Shown: in pieces, positions 16,719 to 24,219 of the stretch
Layout of the letters: every line of letters begins with the position of its first letter
Position numbering within the stretch: the stretch's first letter is position 1
Source: Bacteroides sp.
Lineage (GTDB): Bacteria; Bacteroidota; Bacteroidia; Bacteroidales; Muribaculaceae
Reading direction: 5' to 3'
Length of the DNA: 64,000 nucleotides
Assembly (NCBI GenBank): GCA_014802435.1
Contig: JAAVCG010000005.1
Span: 208,699-272,698 of the forward strand
Program-made: the position numbers and the translations under genes
Notes under the pieces: generated by a model
The model's database searches: none
What the model saw: the letters and a program-made list of their open reading frames with translations, nothing else
What the model was told of the DNA's origin: nothing

Positions 16719-17543
16719 ATGAAGATTATTAGTATTGTAATTTGTGTACTAATTACATCTTTTTGTAATGCACAGATATATTTGAATGATGTTTTATCAG
16801 ATATTTTGAGCGAATTTCCTCATCAAGTATATTCTGATGAAGAGCGAGAAGAGTATAAACTGGATAAAGAAGACAGGGATTGGATAATGGACATTGCCGG
16901 AGATAGTTATGTATTGGATTCAAGATCTGTTATGGGAGTGTTTTGTGATAACGTTTATGAACTTTATCATGATGCATCAATAGACTTATCATCGCCGCTA
17001 AAAAGGAAATTGTTTGAAAAAACTGATACTTATATTGATTGGATGGATGAACTAAAGAAAATAAGTTATGTTATCAAGGGAGATACATTGCATGCTCCAT
17101 TAGATGGAGTTTTTCGATATCAGCATAAATATGATATTGAGAAAGGTAGATTTGTTATCTCATGTTCTTTTCCACAATTTCCGTCAATTGGTACTACACA
17201 TGCTTTTTTTTATGTCCCCAAGGATTTAAAACCGTTTTTCCACTCATCTGGATTTAGTAAACAAATATATGTAAATATTGAAAACGAAACAGTTGCTTTG
17301 GAAATTGAAAACACTGAGAATTATGGAAAGCATCCGTATGAATTTTTAGTTCGCTTTTTCTATAATGGTCCATATCATGATGATGAATCAATTAATGAGC
17401 ATGATAATGGTAATGGAAAACGATTAGTCACAAGATCAACTGGAGTTAGTCTTGAAATATACGACATTATTCTATACAAAACGTCCAATCATCAAATAGT
17501 GTGGAGTATGCGATTGGGTGATTTGTCGAATACCATAGATTAA
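16719..17543 (+). CDS. Unknown secreted protein, AT-rich
   Basis: 274 residues from the ATG at 16719. An ATG 24 bp upstream is possible, but the later start gives a clean signal peptide (MKIISIVICVLITSFCNAQ, cleavage likely after NA). The mature part is rich in Asp/Glu, Tyr and Phe with no recognised motif, few cysteines and no transmembrane segment, so it is probably periplasmic. Its base composition is far more AT-rich than the clpB or WYL neighbours, suggesting transfer. The 14-bp gap to the GIY-YIG gene suggests cotranscription. Confidence 0.65.
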   Translation: MKIISIVICVLITSFCNAQIYLNDVLSDILSEFPHQVYSDEEREEYKLDKEDRDWIMDIAGDSYVLDSRSVMGVFCDNVYELYHDASIDLSSPLKRKLFEKTDTYIDWMDELKKISYVIKGDTLHAPLDGVFRYQHKYDIEKGRFVISCSFPQFPSIGTTHAFFYVPKDLKPFFHSSGFSKQIYVNIENETVALEIENTENYGKHPYEFLVRFFYNGPYHDDESINEHDNGNGKRLVTRSTGVSLEIYDIILYKTSNHQIVWSMRLGDLSNTID

Positions 17544-17557
17544 TTAAAAAATACAAA

Positions 17558-18463
17558 ATGAAATTTGATCAATCGAAAATTGATGCGTTCAAGCAGGAGA
17601 AGGGGGCTATCGTCACCATTCAAGAACTACTGCGCGGACGCGATGCGGACTTTGATGCGGCCAAGAACATCCGCCTGGTCCGCCATGCCGACAACCGTAA
17701 GGTGAAATTAATTAAGGGTGAAGAAGTCAGAGGTACTCTTTATAACCTTTATCGTTATCAGAAGGAGACCTTTCTTCAATATCAGCGAGAACAACCCCGC
17801 AAGCGTTTCGAAGACGTTGACTATATGGTTGCTTTTATTGGCGAGAAAGGTACCACGGCACGATTTGTTGGTGTCTATAAGGTAGGTAATAAGGTTGACA
17901 GTCCGTATATTCCGGATGATATTATCTGTGACATGGAAGTTGTAGCGGCTTTTGAGCCGTTAACCCATAGTGTTGTTATTGACTGGGGTAAATCAACTGT
18001 AAGTTGGTGTCAGGATTTTGATACTCAATTTAAGCCGGTAATCCGCATTGACGAAGGCTTCGAAGATGCTGATGGCGTTCCTCGTTTTGTGTCATATTAT
18101 GACACACTGCTTTCATTTGACCAATTAAGGGCAGTAATTAACTCAAATAATGATAACCCTTGGCACACTGCTTTAAGGTCAGTCAACTGTATCTATCTAA
18201 TCTCTGATGTGGAAAATGGCAGACATTATGTTGGAAGCACTTATGGTGAAAATGGAATATGGGGCCGATGGGAAACATATGTTAAGACAGGCGGCCATGG
18301 CGATAATGTGGAGCTGAAAAAGTATTCGGCTCAAAATTTCCAATGGTCAATCCTGGAAGTCCTACCAATCAATATAACGGCAGACCAAGCCGTAGACAGA
18401 GAAAATCTATACAAACAGAAACTCATGTCGCGCCATAAAGTCACCGGTTATAATCAAAACTAA
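17558..18463 (+). CDS. GIY-YIG domain protein
   Basis: 301 residues. About 200 N-terminal residues are unrecognised; a C-terminal GIY-YIG nuclease fold (about 205-301) has CIYLISD for the GIY motif, HYVGST for YIG, the arginine in GIWGRWETY and the glutamate in DRENLYKQKL, so the active site appears complete. Such domains cut DNA in repair, mobile and restriction contexts, and the role here is unknown. Composition is intermediate between the AT-rich genes before it and the chromosome. It is the last gene of the cassette between the two candidate WYL operators. Confidence 0.8.
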   Translation: MKFDQSKIDAFKQEKGAIVTIQELLRGRDADFDAAKNIRLVRHADNRKVKLIKGEEVRGTLYNLYRYQKETFLQYQREQPRKRFEDVDYMVAFIGEKGTTARFVGVYKVGNKVDSPYIPDDIICDMEVVAAFEPLTHSVVIDWGKSTVSWCQDFDTQFKPVIRIDEGFEDADGVPRFVSYYDTLLSFDQLRAVINSNNDNPWHTALRSVNCIYLISDVENGRHYVGSTYGENGIWGRWETYVKTGGHGDNVELKKYSAQNFQWSILEVLPINITADQAVDRENLYKQKLMSRHKVTGYNQN

Positions 18464-18496
18464 ATAGGCCGGAAGCTGGAAACATTGACTACAATT

Positions 18497-18555
18497 AGCC
18501 CGGAGGGCTTGCACTTCTTGTTAACCCCCAATTGCTCCGGCTATTGGGGGTTAAC
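18497..18555. other. Stem-loops after the GIY-YIG gene
   Basis: A small hairpin AGCCC-GGA-GGGCT (18497-18509) and a perfect 13-bp inverted repeat GTTAACCCCCAAT with a 10-nt loop (18520-18555). The large stem lacks a T run, so it is either an atypical terminator or a protein/RNA structure. Two related CCCGGAGGG words (18499 and 18582 regions) flank it. Confidence 0.6.
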
Positions 18556-18625
18556 AGCTCTCATCCCTCCAATTTCGACCCCGGAGGGTGTCGCACATAG
18601 ATTATAGCATTTTCAAATTTAATAG

Positions 18626-18665
18626 AGCTTTCACTTTGTTTTGGTGAAAGCTTTTGCTATCTTTG
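18626..18665 (+). promoter_or_regulatory. WYL promoter with candidate operator, site 2
   Basis: Promoter TTTG (18635-18638), 19 bp, TATCTTTG (18658-18665). An inverted repeat AGCTTTCAC-N9-GTGAAAGCT (18626-18652) straddles the -33 element and ends 5 bp before the -7 box, the classic position for a repressor. Same design as site 1 at 15993. Confidence 0.7.
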
Positions 18666-18692
18666 CAGTGTAATTTTAATTAAAACATTGTT

Positions 18693-19598
18693 ATGAATAA
18701 TCAGGGTTATCGTTTTGCGAGGCTTTTGTGGCTTTATGGTGAGATTGCGGCTAAAGGGCCGATTTCTTTTAAGCAGATTGATGAGGATTGGCAGCGGTCG
18801 TCATTGAATCGTGATGGCGAGAGGTTTCATCATCGAACGTTTGAGAATCATCGCAAGGATGTTGAGGATCTATTTAACGTCATCATTGAGTGTGACCGCG
18901 CCACGAATTTCTATTCGCTTGCTCCGGGGTCAGTGCCTGATTTCGGACGCTCTACGATGGAGATGCTGAATGTGGCGCTCCTCTTTAACCGGGTGCAGAC
19001 TAATCCGCAGATGACCCGCTTCATCCGCCCGGAGGAATCGATGGAGGATTCTTCGCTGCTGTTTATGGCTACGGATGCAATTGCCGAAGGACGCGAACTG
19101 CGTCTGCGGTATCGCCATAATTATGACCCGAATCGCGAGGAGGCTTATACGGTCAAACCCATTGCCGTCAAGCAATTCCGCCGCCGATGGTATATCATAG
19201 CCGAGCTTCCTGACGGGTCAACCTATAGTTTCCCGCTTGACCGCATACTTTTGATGAAGAAAGGTGATAAAACTACTCTCTCGTCATTTGATGTTGACGG
19301 TCTGTTTGCCGACTCTTTCGGCATTATTCGCGAAAAAGATGTTCAGCCGGAAAGCATTGTCCTCAAAGTGGAGCGCGAGCAGGCTAATTACTTCCTCTCT
19401 CAGCCGCTTCACAGCTCTCAGAAAGTCATGAGCGAGACTGCCGATACTGTAACTTTCAGTCTGCACCTTTGTCCGACATATGACTTCATCATGGAGATTC
19501 TATCCCATGGCCCGAAGGTAGAGGTTCTCGCGCCCCAATCTCTCCGCAATCAAATCAAACAAATAATCACCCAACTCTCAAAAATCTACTCAAAATGA
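18693..19598 (+). CDS. WYL-domain transcriptional regulator
   Basis: 301 residues. The N-terminal 85 residues resemble a winged helix DNA-binding domain (YRFARLLWLYGEI... HHRTFENHRKDVEDLF). The WYL core is at about 140-215 with KPIAVKQFRRRWYIIAE and SFPLDRI, and is followed by the WCX-type C-terminal extension. WYL proteins bind ligands, often nucleic acids, and control phage defence and DNA-damage genes in many bacteria. It overlaps the next gene by 4 bp (ATGA) and its own promoter carries a perfect inverted repeat, suggesting autoregulation. Confidence 0.9.
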   Translation: MNNQGYRFARLLWLYGEIAAKGPISFKQIDEDWQRSSLNRDGERFHHRTFENHRKDVEDLFNVIIECDRATNFYSLAPGSVPDFGRSTMEMLNVALLFNRVQTNPQMTRFIRPEESMEDSSLLFMATDAIAEGRELRLRYRHNYDPNREEAYTVKPIAVKQFRRRWYIIAELPDGSTYSFPLDRILLMKKGDKTTLSSFDVDGLFADSFGIIREKDVQPESIVLKVEREQANYFLSQPLHSSQKVMSETADTVTFSLHLCPTYDFIMEILSHGPKVEVLAPQSLRNQIKQIITQLSKIYSK

Positions 19599-20776
19599 GC
19601 CTTCCCAGAACTTATCGCACCTATTTTGATCCTCATTGCGCGGAATATAAGTGGGTTTCGGCCGAACAGAAGCTCCTTGAAATTGGTCATGCTGTTATGC
19701 ATGGGTTTGACCTCCATGAGTGTGTCCGCGAAATCCTGCGGAGCCATTCCCACGTATCGGAAGATGACGTCCATTTGGGCGTTTGTGAGCTCATCTCCGC
19801 TGCTACGGGGAATTCTTCCGGGCTGATACTCCTGCGGCGCAATAATACGCTTGATGTTGATATAGACCTCCTGATTGAGTATCTGATGCGCAGATATAGG
19901 GTGAGATTTGCGCCTGATTCCGGTCATTATCTCGCCGATGATACCAATAAATTCTGCCGTCAGGAGCTTGATGAAATCAACGGGTGGAAAGTGGCTGCCG
20001 GTCAGGTTGATTGGCATAACCTCTATAAGTTTGGTAATTTCGTAGCCTTTCCGGGCGATGCCGAATTGATTCGCGAGTATAATCTGCGGGCTGCGGGGCG
20101 GAACAAAGGCTTCGTGTCACATATCGTTCCCGAACCTTGGTATGGCAATCCCGCGAATGCCCGGGTCATTATTCTCGGTGACGCTCCGCGATATGATGAT
20201 TTCGTATCCCGCATTGCCAATCAAGCCTTACGAGACCATCGATTAACTGAGGAAGTAGCTGTCCGTCTTTTTGATGATTTCGGCGGGTGGTGGTTACTTG
20301 GTGGGGGATGTTTTTATGATTCCACATATAATCTCAATGGTTTTGAGCCTCCGATGCATCCCATGGACCTCTATAATTCGCCTACTTATCGCCATTGGCT
20401 TGACCAGTTCCGCCGTTGGGCTTCATGGTTTAAGATTGATGATCAAGCCGTGATGGATAATGTCGCCGTTATTAATGCGACGGCCTATCTTTCCATTGAT
20501 GATGAGCCGCTGGCGGCCGGATTGTTGCCCTCACATTATTTCCTTCTCCATCTTGTCAATTATATATTCATCAATAATCCTGAAACGATTTTCGTTATTC
20601 CTTCCGAGAGGCTTTATGCCGTTTGGCAAAAAATCCTTGGCGATTCAATGACTTCAATCATGGCCTCTAACAGGGTAATGATTCTCTCAAAGGATAATCC
20701 GCGACTGAATCTTTCGCCCCGGAATTTGTCAGACAAGGAAAAAGATTTGCTGAAACGGCGGATTTCCGGAAAATAA
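19595..20776 (+). CDS. Unknown protein, remotely uracil-DNA-glycosylase-like
   Basis: 393 residues. The first 150 residues are unrecognised. Then PEPWYGNPANARVIILGDAPRYDD (split: PEPWYG, then VIILGDAPRYDD, about 190-210) is reminiscent of the first active-site motif of uracil-DNA glycosylase superfamily proteins, with NVAVINATAY (about 290) and FVIPSERLYAVW (about 340) in the places of the later motifs. This is a remote resemblance and could be wrong. Translational coupling to the WYL regulator implies a joint role, possibly in nucleic-acid surveillance. Confidence 0.6.
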   Translation: MSLPRTYRTYFDPHCAEYKWVSAEQKLLEIGHAVMHGFDLHECVREILRSHSHVSEDDVHLGVCELISAATGNSSGLILLRRNNTLDVDIDLLIEYLMRRYRVRFAPDSGHYLADDTNKFCRQELDEINGWKVAAGQVDWHNLYKFGNFVAFPGDAELIREYNLRAAGRNKGFVSHIVPEPWYGNPANARVIILGDAPRYDDFVSRIANQALRDHRLTEEVAVRLFDDFGGWWLLGGGCFYDSTYNLNGFEPPMHPMDLYNSPTYRHWLDQFRRWASWFKIDDQAVMDNVAVINATAYLSIDDEPLAAGLLPSHYFLLHLVNYIFINNPETIFVIPSERLYAVWQKILGDSMTSIMASNRVMILSKDNPRLNLSPRNLSDKEKDLLKRRISGK

Positions 20777-20780
20777 TCCG

Positions 20781-20788
20781 TAAATTTG
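20781..20788 (+). promoter_or_regulatory. -7 box of the HipA-like gene
   Basis: TAAATTTG with only 5 bp between its end and the ATG at 20794, predicting an essentially leaderless mRNA. No clear -33 element. Confidence 0.5.
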
Positions 20789-20793
20789 CGGTT

Positions 20794-21579
20794 ATGGAAC
20801 TTAGAACTCAGGAATTAATCAGATATATTTTGCCTTTGCGCGAGGGCGGCTCCTTGCCCGCTCTGGCCGAGGCTGACGATGGTTTCCGCTATGTGGTGAA
20901 ATTTCGTGGCGCCGGCCATGGCTCCAAGGCTCTGATTGCAGAGCTGATTGGCGGCATGGTGGCCCATAAACTTGGCTTCCGTGTGCCGGAATTGGTTTTC
21001 CTGAACATTGACAGCCGCTTCGGAATCACGGAGCCTGACGAGGAAGTGCAAGACCTTCTGCGCGCCAGCGAGGGCCTCAACCTCGGCCTTCATTTCCTTG
21101 ACCGCGCAATGACGATGGATCCCTCCGTCAATCATGTCGATGCATTGACGGCCTCTAAAATCGTTTGGCTCGATGCCTTCCTGACCAATGTGGACCGCAC
21201 ACGGTTAAACACCAATATGCTCATCTGGCATGGCAAGCTTTGGCTGATTGACCATGGCGCCGCGCTTTATTTTCATCATTCGTGGCGCAATCCGGAAGCT
21301 GCCGCGCTTGATCCGTTTCCCTTCATCAAGAATCATGCCTTGCTCCCTTATGCCTCGAAACTTGAGGAAGCGGATAAGCTGATGCGCCAGGCAATCACTC
21401 CGCGCACACTCAATCAGATTGTAGACCTTCTGCCGGATTCCTGGCTGCAGGAGGAGGGTAGGGAGATGTCGCCCGCAGAGGTGCGCGATGTCTACAAGAA
21501 ATTCCTCACGGAGCGACTGAAAAATTCATCCATTTTCGTAAAACAAGCCATCGATGAACGCCGACGCCTTAATTTATGA
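20794..21579 (+). CDS. HipA-like kinase domain protein
   Basis: 261 residues, much shorter than E. coli HipA (440) and resembling the separate HipA-like kinase family that pairs with DUF3037. YVVKFRGAG carries the ATP-binding lysine, DAFLTNVDRTRLNTNML the catalytic loop with Asp and Asn, and LIDHGAALYFHH the metal-binding aspartate position. HipA relatives phosphorylate proteins such as aminoacyl-tRNA synthetases; the target here is unknown. It overlaps the next gene by 26 bp. No HipB-like DNA-binding antitoxin lies next to it, so DUF3037 is the natural partner candidate. Confidence 0.85.
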   Translation: MELRTQELIRYILPLREGGSLPALAEADDGFRYVVKFRGAGHGSKALIAELIGGMVAHKLGFRVPELVFLNIDSRFGITEPDEEVQDLLRASEGLNLGLHFLDRAMTMDPSVNHVDALTASKIVWLDAFLTNVDRTRLNTNMLIWHGKLWLIDHGAALYFHHSWRNPEAAALDPFPFIKNHALLPYASKLEEADKLMRQAITPRTLNQIVDLLPDSWLQEEGREMSPAEVRDVYKKFLTERLKNSSIFVKQAIDERRRLNL

Positions 21580-21934
21580 GTATGCCACGGTGCGCTATGT
21601 CCCTGACATTGAGCGCGAGGAGTTTGTCAACGTCGGTCTGCTGATGATGTGCAAGCGTCGGCGCTGGTTTCGCTCGGAGTTTTTGCTCGACGAGGCAAGG
21701 CTTCGCGCCTTTGACCCTGCGGTAGACCTCCCGACGCTTGAAAATCAGCTCAGAATGTTTGCCTCTGATTCTGCGGCCTTGGCCGATTTGCCCGTAGAGG
21801 AGCGCTTCCGCTGGTTTTCAGCCGTCAAGAGCTGCATAATTCAAACCTCGCGCCCTCATCCCGGCCTCATTCCGCCGGAATCATCGCCTGAGGAGACTTT
21901 TGACCGCCTGTTTGCCGCCCTTGTCAAGCCCTGA
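21554..21934 (+). CDS. DUF3037 protein, partner of the HipA-like kinase
   Basis: 126 residues. Hallmarks are YEYATVRYVPDIEREEFVNVGLL near the start and the basic segment CKRRRWFRSEFL. The DUF3037 family is found next to HipA-like kinases in many phyla, which matches the 26-bp overlap here. Function is not established; a regulatory or antitoxin-like role is inference only. Confidence 0.85.
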   Translation: MNADALIYEYATVRYVPDIEREEFVNVGLLMMCKRRRWFRSEFLLDEARLRAFDPAVDLPTLENQLRMFASDSAALADLPVEERFRWFSAVKSCIIQTSRPHPGLIPPESSPEETFDRLFAALVKP

Positions 21935-21991
21935 TTTTTTGAATTAATTTATATGTTGAAAAATCTTTTTGGAAATGTCGGGGATTATGCG

Positions 21992-21999
21992 TAAATTTG
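21992..21999 (+). promoter_or_regulatory. -7 box of the DUF1846 gene
   Basis: TAAATTTG, with TTTTG (21967-21971) 20 bp upstream. Only 9 bp separate it from the ATG at 22009. A TTG codon at 21997 falls inside the box and is rejected as a start. Confidence 0.6.
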
Positions 22000-22008
22000 C
22001 ATCCCGTT

Positions 22009-23472
22009 ATGAAGAACGGATTCAACAACGAAAAGTATCTGCGGATTCAGTCAGAACACATCCGCGAGCGCATTGCGCAATTTGGTAATAAACTCTATCT
22101 GGAGCTTGGCGGCAAGCTCTTTGATGACTATCACGCCAGCCGTGTCCTTCCCGGCTTTCAGCCTGACAGCAAGCTGAGGATGTTTTCTCAGCTCAAGGAC
22201 CAGGCCGAAATAGTCATAGTCATCAGCGCTGAGGATATTGAAAAAAATAAGGTCAGAGGCGACCTTGGCATCACTTATGATGAAGATGTCTTGCGCCTGC
22301 GCCGTGAGTTTATCAATCGCGGATTTATGGTTGGCTCCGTTGTCGTAACCCACTATGACGGACAGAAGAGCGCCGATGCATTCCGTCAGCGCCTCGAACG
22401 TCAGGGAATCACCACTTATGTCCACTATCTCATTGACGGCTATCCCGCTAATGTTGACCTCATTGCCTCTGATGAAGGCTTCGGCAAGAATGACTATGTC
22501 GAGACCTCCCGCCCGCTGGTAATCGTGACGGCTCCCGGCCCCGGCAGCGGCAAAATGGCCGTTTGTCTCAGTCAGCTCTATAACGAAAACAAGCGCGGAA
22601 TCGAGGCCGGATATGCCAAGTTTGAAACCTTCCCCGTTTGGTCACTGCCCCTGAAACACCCCGTCAATATTGCCTATGAGGCTGCGACGGCTGACCTTAA
22701 CGACGTCAATATGATTGACCCGTTCCACTTGGAGGCTTACGGCAAGACGGCGATTAACTATAACCGCGACATTGAAATCTTCCCGGTGCTGAACGCCCTG
22801 TTTGAAGGAATCTATGGTGAGAATCCATATAAATCGCCAACTGATATGGGCGTCAACATGGTAGGCTTCTGCATTGATGATGACGAAGTGTGCTCTTCAG
22901 CCTCAAAGATGGAAATCATCCGCCGATATTATGACGCGCTAAACCGTCTGGCTATGGGTGAGGCCGCCGATGCCGAAGTCAATAAGATAGCTTTGCTCTT
23001 CAAGCAGGCCAAGATTGACGTTTCCTATCGTCGCCCCGTTGCCGCCGCCAAGGAGCGCGCCGAACAGTCAGGCAAACCCTCATCAGCCATCGAGCTGGCC
23101 GACGGAACTATCATCACTGCCGAGTCAGGCGATCTGCTAGGTCCCAGCGCCGCGCTCATCCTCAATGCCATCAAGCATCTTGCCGGAATAGACCATAGTG
23201 TCAAGCTCATTCCGCAGGAGATGATCGAGCCGATTCAGTTCACCAAAATTAACTATCTCCGCAGTCAGAATCCGCGTCTGCATACGGATGAAGTCCTCGT
23301 GGCCCTCTCCGTCGTCTCCACCCGCGATGAAAACTGCCGTCGCGCCCTTGCCAAGCTTCCGGAGCTTCAAGGCTGCCAGGTTCATTCTACGGTGATGCTC
23401 GGCGAGGTTGACCGCAAAATCTTCAAGAAGCTCGGAGTAGGCCTCACCTGCGACCCCATCCGCAAAAAATAA
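22009..23472 (+). CDS. DUF1846 protein
   Basis: 487 residues from the ATG at 22009. The protein is a recognisable member of the DUF1846 family of about 490-500-residue cytosolic proteins (GFNNEKYLRIQSEHIRERI, LGITYDEDVLRL, VTAPGPGSGKMAVCLSQLY, ADLNDVNMIDPFHLEAYG). The GPGSGK segment resembles a phosphate-binding loop. The function is unknown; the family is widely conserved in anaerobes, so this is probably not an accessory gene even though its neighbours are. Confidence 0.9.
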   Translation: MKNGFNNEKYLRIQSEHIRERIAQFGNKLYLELGGKLFDDYHASRVLPGFQPDSKLRMFSQLKDQAEIVIVISAEDIEKNKVRGDLGITYDEDVLRLRREFINRGFMVGSVVVTHYDGQKSADAFRQRLERQGITTYVHYLIDGYPANVDLIASDEGFGKNDYVETSRPLVIVTAPGPGSGKMAVCLSQLYNENKRGIEAGYAKFETFPVWSLPLKHPVNIAYEAATADLNDVNMIDPFHLEAYGKTAINYNRDIEIFPVLNALFEGIYGENPYKSPTDMGVNMVGFCIDDDEVCSSASKMEIIRRYYDALNRLAMGEAADAEVNKIALLFKQAKIDVSYRRPVAAAKERAEQSGKPSSAIELADGTIITAESGDLLGPSAALILNAIKHLAGIDHSVKLIPQEMIEPIQFTKINYLRSQNPRLHTDEVLVALSVVSTRDENCRRALAKLPELQGCQVHSTVMLGEVDRKIFKKLGVGLTCDPIRKK

Positions 23473-23503
23473 TTTGCCAAATAAGGTTAAAATGTTGCAA
23501 ATG

Positions 23504-23525
23504 TAATATATTTATATTATCTTTG
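23504..23525 (+). promoter_or_regulatory. Toxin-antitoxin promoter with palindromic operator
   Basis: TAATATA-TT-TATATTA (23504-23519) is a perfect palindrome that overlaps the -7 box TATCTTTG (23518-23525). This placement suits autorepression by the antitoxin. Confidence 0.55.
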
Positions 23526-23545
23526 TGGCCTAAAATATTACTATT

Positions 23546-23800
23546 ATGGATGTCGCATTAAAAAAGATTCAGAGTTTCCGCTTGTCAATAGATCTTATTG
23601 AAAGGCTGAAAAAGATGGCCAAACTTCAAAATAGAAGTCTCAATAACTTTGTTGAGACTGTGCTTTTGGATGTTGCTTTTCATGTACCCAATGCCGAGAC
23701 TATCTCGGCAATGAATGAGGCGGAAAGCGGTTCGTTAAGAAATGAGCCGGAACTTGATCTTTCATCCATTGAGGCAATGGAGAAATCAATGGGATTATGA
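23546..23800 (+). CDS. Antitoxin, ribbon-helix-helix type
   Basis: 84 residues. The N-terminal half (IQSFRLSIDLIERLKKMAKLQNRSLNNFVETVL, about residues 8-42) has the beta-strand and two helices of a ribbon-helix-helix DNA-binding domain, and the acidic tail probably wraps the toxin. It overlaps the toxin gene by 4 bp. A palindrome over its promoter fits autoregulation. Confidence 0.8.
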   Translation: MDVALKKIQSFRLSIDLIERLKKMAKLQNRSLNNFVETVLLDVAFHVPNAETISAMNEAESGSLRNEPELDLSSIEAMEKSMGL

Positions 23801-24069
23801 AAAAGCTTAAGCCCACTTCCCAATATAAGAAGGACTATAAGCGTTTTCGTAGAGATCCTAAAAAGGTCAATAAGCTTTTTGAAATTTTAACGCTTTTACA
23901 GCAGGGAAAGCCTATTCCACCGGAGCATAGGCCTCATATGCTTACGGGTAATTATGCCGGACATATGGAATGCCATATTGAAGGAGATTTTTTGCTTATA
24001 TGGTTTGATCCGAATAGTGATGAGATCAGTTTGGTGCGTCTGGGCTCACATTCGGAGCTTTTTAGATAA
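23797..24069 (+). CDS. YafQ/RelE-family mRNA-interferase toxin
   Basis: 90 residues, typical length. KKLKPTSQYKKDYKRFRRDP at the start, LLQQGKPIPPEHRPHMLTGNYAGHMECHI and LVRLGSHSELF are the YafQ hallmarks, with histidines at the positions used for ribosome-dependent mRNA cleavage. Second gene of a complete type II toxin-antitoxin operon. Confidence 0.9.
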   Translation: MKKLKPTSQYKKDYKRFRRDPKKVNKLFEILTLLQQGKPIPPEHRPHMLTGNYAGHMECHIEGDFLLIWFDPNSDEISLVRLGSHSELFR

Positions 24070-24133
24070 TTTGCCCAGAAATTTAGGGGGCGGGATTGTC
24101 GGAGGGAGTCCGATGATTCCGCTCTTTTTTTTG

Positions 24134-24195
24134 TTGGTAAAATGATAATTTTTTACCAAAATATTTTGTTGGTAAAAATAAAACTCGTAACTTTG
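24134..24195 (+). promoter_or_regulatory. Promoter and triple operator of the Y-family polymerase
   Basis: Promoter TTTG (24165-24168), 19 bp, TAACTTTG (24188-24195), an exact consensus. Three 9-mers surround it: TTGGTAAAA (24134-24142), its complement TTTTACCAA (24151-24159) and TTGGTAAAA again (24169-24177). The last copy sits directly after the -33 element in the spacer, so a bound protein would block RNA polymerase. The context suggests a damage-responsive repressor, but its identity is unknown. Confidence 0.65.
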
Positions 24196-24219
24196 CATTA
24201 TTACAACATTATTGTAAAT

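Noticed and set aside
18641..18652. TGG...TTGC near the WYL promoter as a sigma-54 site
   Set aside because: GG-to-GC spacing is 13, not 12, and a full housekeeping promoter overlaps.
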